From: Acidimicrobiaceae bacterium | Lineage (GTDB): Bacteria; Actinomycetota; Acidimicrobiia; Acidimicrobiales; RAAP-2 | Direction: 5' to 3' | Assembly: GCA_003131665.1 (NCBI GenBank) | Contig: PKWA01000126.1 | Location: 17,401 to 22,585, forward strand | Length of the DNA stretch: 5,185 bases | Part shown: positions 4,136 to 5,185 of the stretch, piece after piece | Position numbering within the stretch: position 1 is the stretch's first letter | Layout of the letters: the number at the start of each line of letters is the position of its first letter | Position numbers and translations under genes: made by a program | The notes under the pieces: generated by a model | What the model was told of the DNA's origin: nothing | The model's database searches: none | Seen by the model: the letters and a program-made list of their open reading frames with translations, nothing else

Positions 4136-4798
4136 CTATGAACCTAAACCGAGACCCATATCGACTGCGGCCCCACGCATGGAGTTCACACTCGTCGAAT
4201 GACTCTGCCACCAGATTCCCGGTCCCCGGCTGGAGCGTTGCCGGACCTTCTGGAGCGCGACATTGACTTCAATCAGATTGAACGCGGTGCGATCAAAAGT
4301 GTCACCGCCGTTCCAACGCACGTAGTTCTCGTGTTCTTCGTGATTGGGGTCCGCCAGTGCCTCGAGGAAGTACTCAAAACCACCGGGCCCACCAGAGTCC
4401 TCGGGCGGGCAGGCGTTTTCACCGGAAAGGCAGATGGCGAACTTGAGAGCATGGGGCGTGCGGAATTCGGCGTCGATGGTGACGGTGTGCTCCCAGCCGT
4501 CGCCGAAGTCATATTCATAGGTGAAGCTCTTCTGTCCGCGCAACGCCTGGAGAACCGTCACAGTCTGCTCGTCGATCTCGCCCTCGGGATGTTCGTCAAA
4601 GCACATCCCATAACGTGTGCTGTCGACGGTGTAAGCGTGCAAGTGCGAGTTAGTCCAGCCCATGGCGGCCTGAATCATGTCGTGTAGTCGCGCCATCCGT
4701 ATGCCCGTCGGCACTAGGATCCGGCGCCAGACGGTGGGCGTGACTTCGTCCAATTCGACGAGCAACTGAAGGGTCAATTGTGTAGGAGGGGTGGGCAT
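4136..4798 (-). CDS. Plasmid pRiA4b ORF-3 family protein
   Basis: This 220-residue protein shows the family's full pattern: TPTVWRRILVP (20-30), LHDMIQAAMGW and HLHAY (38-56), YEYDFGDGWEHTV (94-106), then CLSGENACPPEDSGGPGGFEYFLEAL (122-147) and the closing FDRTAFNLIEVNVAL. The family is widespread on plasmids and in accessory regions; its biochemical role is not established. The conserved cysteines and PPED motif may bind a metal or nucleic acid (inference). Residues after about 185 (RQRSSRGPGIWWQSHSTSV and on) are unlike the family, which usually stops soon after the VN-x-x-L motif, so the original stop may have been lost. It converges on the nucleotidyltransferase gene and is not in its operon. 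No strong ribosome site precedes ATG 4798. Confidence 0.85.
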   Translation of the reverse strand: MPTPPTQLTLQLLVELDEVTPTVWRRILVPTGIRMARLHDMIQAAMGWTNSHLHAYTVDSTRYGMCFDEHPEGEIDEQTVTVLQALRGQKSFTYEYDFGDGWEHTVTIDAEFRTPHALKFAICLSGENACPPEDSGGPGGFEYFLEALADPNHEEHENYVRWNGGDTFDRTAFNLIEVNVALQKVRQRSSRGPGIWWQSHSTSVNSMRGAAVDMGLGLGS

Positions 4799-4962
4799 GG
4801 GCTCTGCTCGCTTGATGGTCGGTGTTTGGAAAAGTTGAGACAGTCCAAATCTAATTCGCGCCCTAAACCATCAGGAAGAGAATCATCGCGGACGACGCAA
4901 CTTCTTATTACTCACTTCGGAGTTCTGATTCGCACTGGAGCGCGGAGACTAGTTGATTCCAA
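4799..4962. other. Gene-free spacer before R4
   Basis: No credible gene is seen on either strand. An open frame on the plus strand (from 4778) runs through here into the repeats but starts inside the pRiA4b-like gene and has no recognisable protein pattern. The stretch must hold the promoter of the minus-strand pRiA4b-like gene; no clear -35/-10 pair stands out. Confidence 0.4.
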
Positions 4963-5028
4963 AGACGGTGTTCTCGCTGGTCGTTCCCGCTTCGAAAGGT
5001 CGGCAGATGCGAGGCTTGAAATGAGGTC
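4963..5028. repeat. Repeat R4, strongly diverged R2-like copy
   Basis: AGACGGTG (4963-4970) and a GAGGCTTGAAATGAGGTCT word (5011-5029) match R2's AGACGGTG (2831) and GAGGCC...GAGGCC (2880), with spacing 48 versus 49 bases. The sequence between has only partial similarity. From the GAGG word to AATCTTCGA the distance is 84 bases in both R2 and R4, so these are homologous ends and not chance words. Confidence 0.55.
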
Positions 5029-5094
5029 TACGGCGTTCATCAATGTCGAAGACGCTTCTCAAGAGACCACGTTGCGCTGTAAAACTAGAGCGAG

Positions 5095-5185
5095 AATCTT
5101 CGATTTAGTCCAGATGCACCGCGACCGTTGGGTTCCACGAGCGTGAACGCCCAACTATCTAATAGTGGGCCGCCCGGGTCTCGAT
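5095..5185. repeat. Repeat T2: second tRNA-Lys 3' end with flank
   Basis: It aligns with 2964-3064. It differs in having a cleaner hairpin, GTTGGG (5127-5132) with CCCAAC (5150-5155), which is decayed in T1. It also has TATCTAATAG where T1 has a longer pyrimidine-rich stretch. The window ends inside this repeat. Confidence 0.75.
5166..5185 (-). tRNA. tRNA-Lys 3' end, incomplete at the window edge
   Basis: On the minus strand the acceptor strand GCGGCCC (5167-5173), discriminator A (5166), T-stem strand CCCGG and T-loop ATCGAGA are visible, and the window stops at the end of the T-loop. CCA is not encoded: the bases after the discriminator are CTA. Whether this is the intact resident tRNA-Lys or another fragment cannot be decided here. 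The same unusual T-loop as in 3058-3064 favours a copy related to that fragment. Confidence 0.55.

Noticed and set aside
4778..5146. Plus-strand frame of 122 residues.
   Set aside because: It starts inside the pRiA4b-like gene on the other strand, crosses repeats R4 and T2, and shows no protein pattern or ribosome site.
5127..5155. GTTGGGT...GCCCAAC resembles the two core sites of an integron attC.
   Set aside because: The order is reversed (attC runs RYYYAAC first, GTTRRRY last), the inner arms do not fit, copy T1 lacks the second core, genes lie in both orientations and no IntI is present.

Overview
The window looks like an accessory region of a moderately GC-rich actinobacterial chromosome. 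The codon use, the protein families and the style of the tRNA-Lys remnant all fit an actinobacterium, but no marker fixes the genus. Intact genes are few. They lie among short repeats, decayed gene pieces and tRNA fragments, which is typical of an integration hot spot rather than a conserved operon region.

Layout from left to right. 1-83: repeat R1. 153-803: a Phd/YefM antitoxin and RelE-type toxin operon (209-711), bracketed by a near-identical 19-bp direct repeat. 765-988: two short overlapping coding remnants. 971-2035, minus strand: a winged-helix, GHKL-ATPase, STAS-like (DUF4325) protein, whose promoter lies inside a 21-bp imperfect inverted repeat (2049-2104). 2136-2297: a broken left end of an IS3-like element. 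2300-2749, minus strand: an SRPBCC/polyketide-cyclase-like protein. 2831-3217: a gene-free stretch with repeat R2, a tRNA-Lys 3' half (3042-3086, minus strand) and repeat R3. 3296-4064: a small acidic protein overlapping a nucleotidyltransferase, a likely second toxin-antitoxin pair. 4136-4798, minus strand: a pRiA4b ORF-3 family protein. 4799-5185: gene-free, with a diverged R2-like repeat (R4) and a second tRNA-Lys 3'-end copy that runs off the window.

The most interesting feature is the modular order. Repeat R1/R3 lies just upstream of each addiction-type module, cargo genes follow, and each unit closes with an R2/R4 repeat at a fixed distance from a tRNA-Lys 3' fragment. This suggests two consecutive cassette-like units at a tRNA-Lys-derived attachment site, each carrying a toxin-antitoxin pair. 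No integrase or recombinase is visible, so the units would be passive or move by something encoded elsewhere. The modular reading is inference; the repeats and their spacing are read directly from the sequence.
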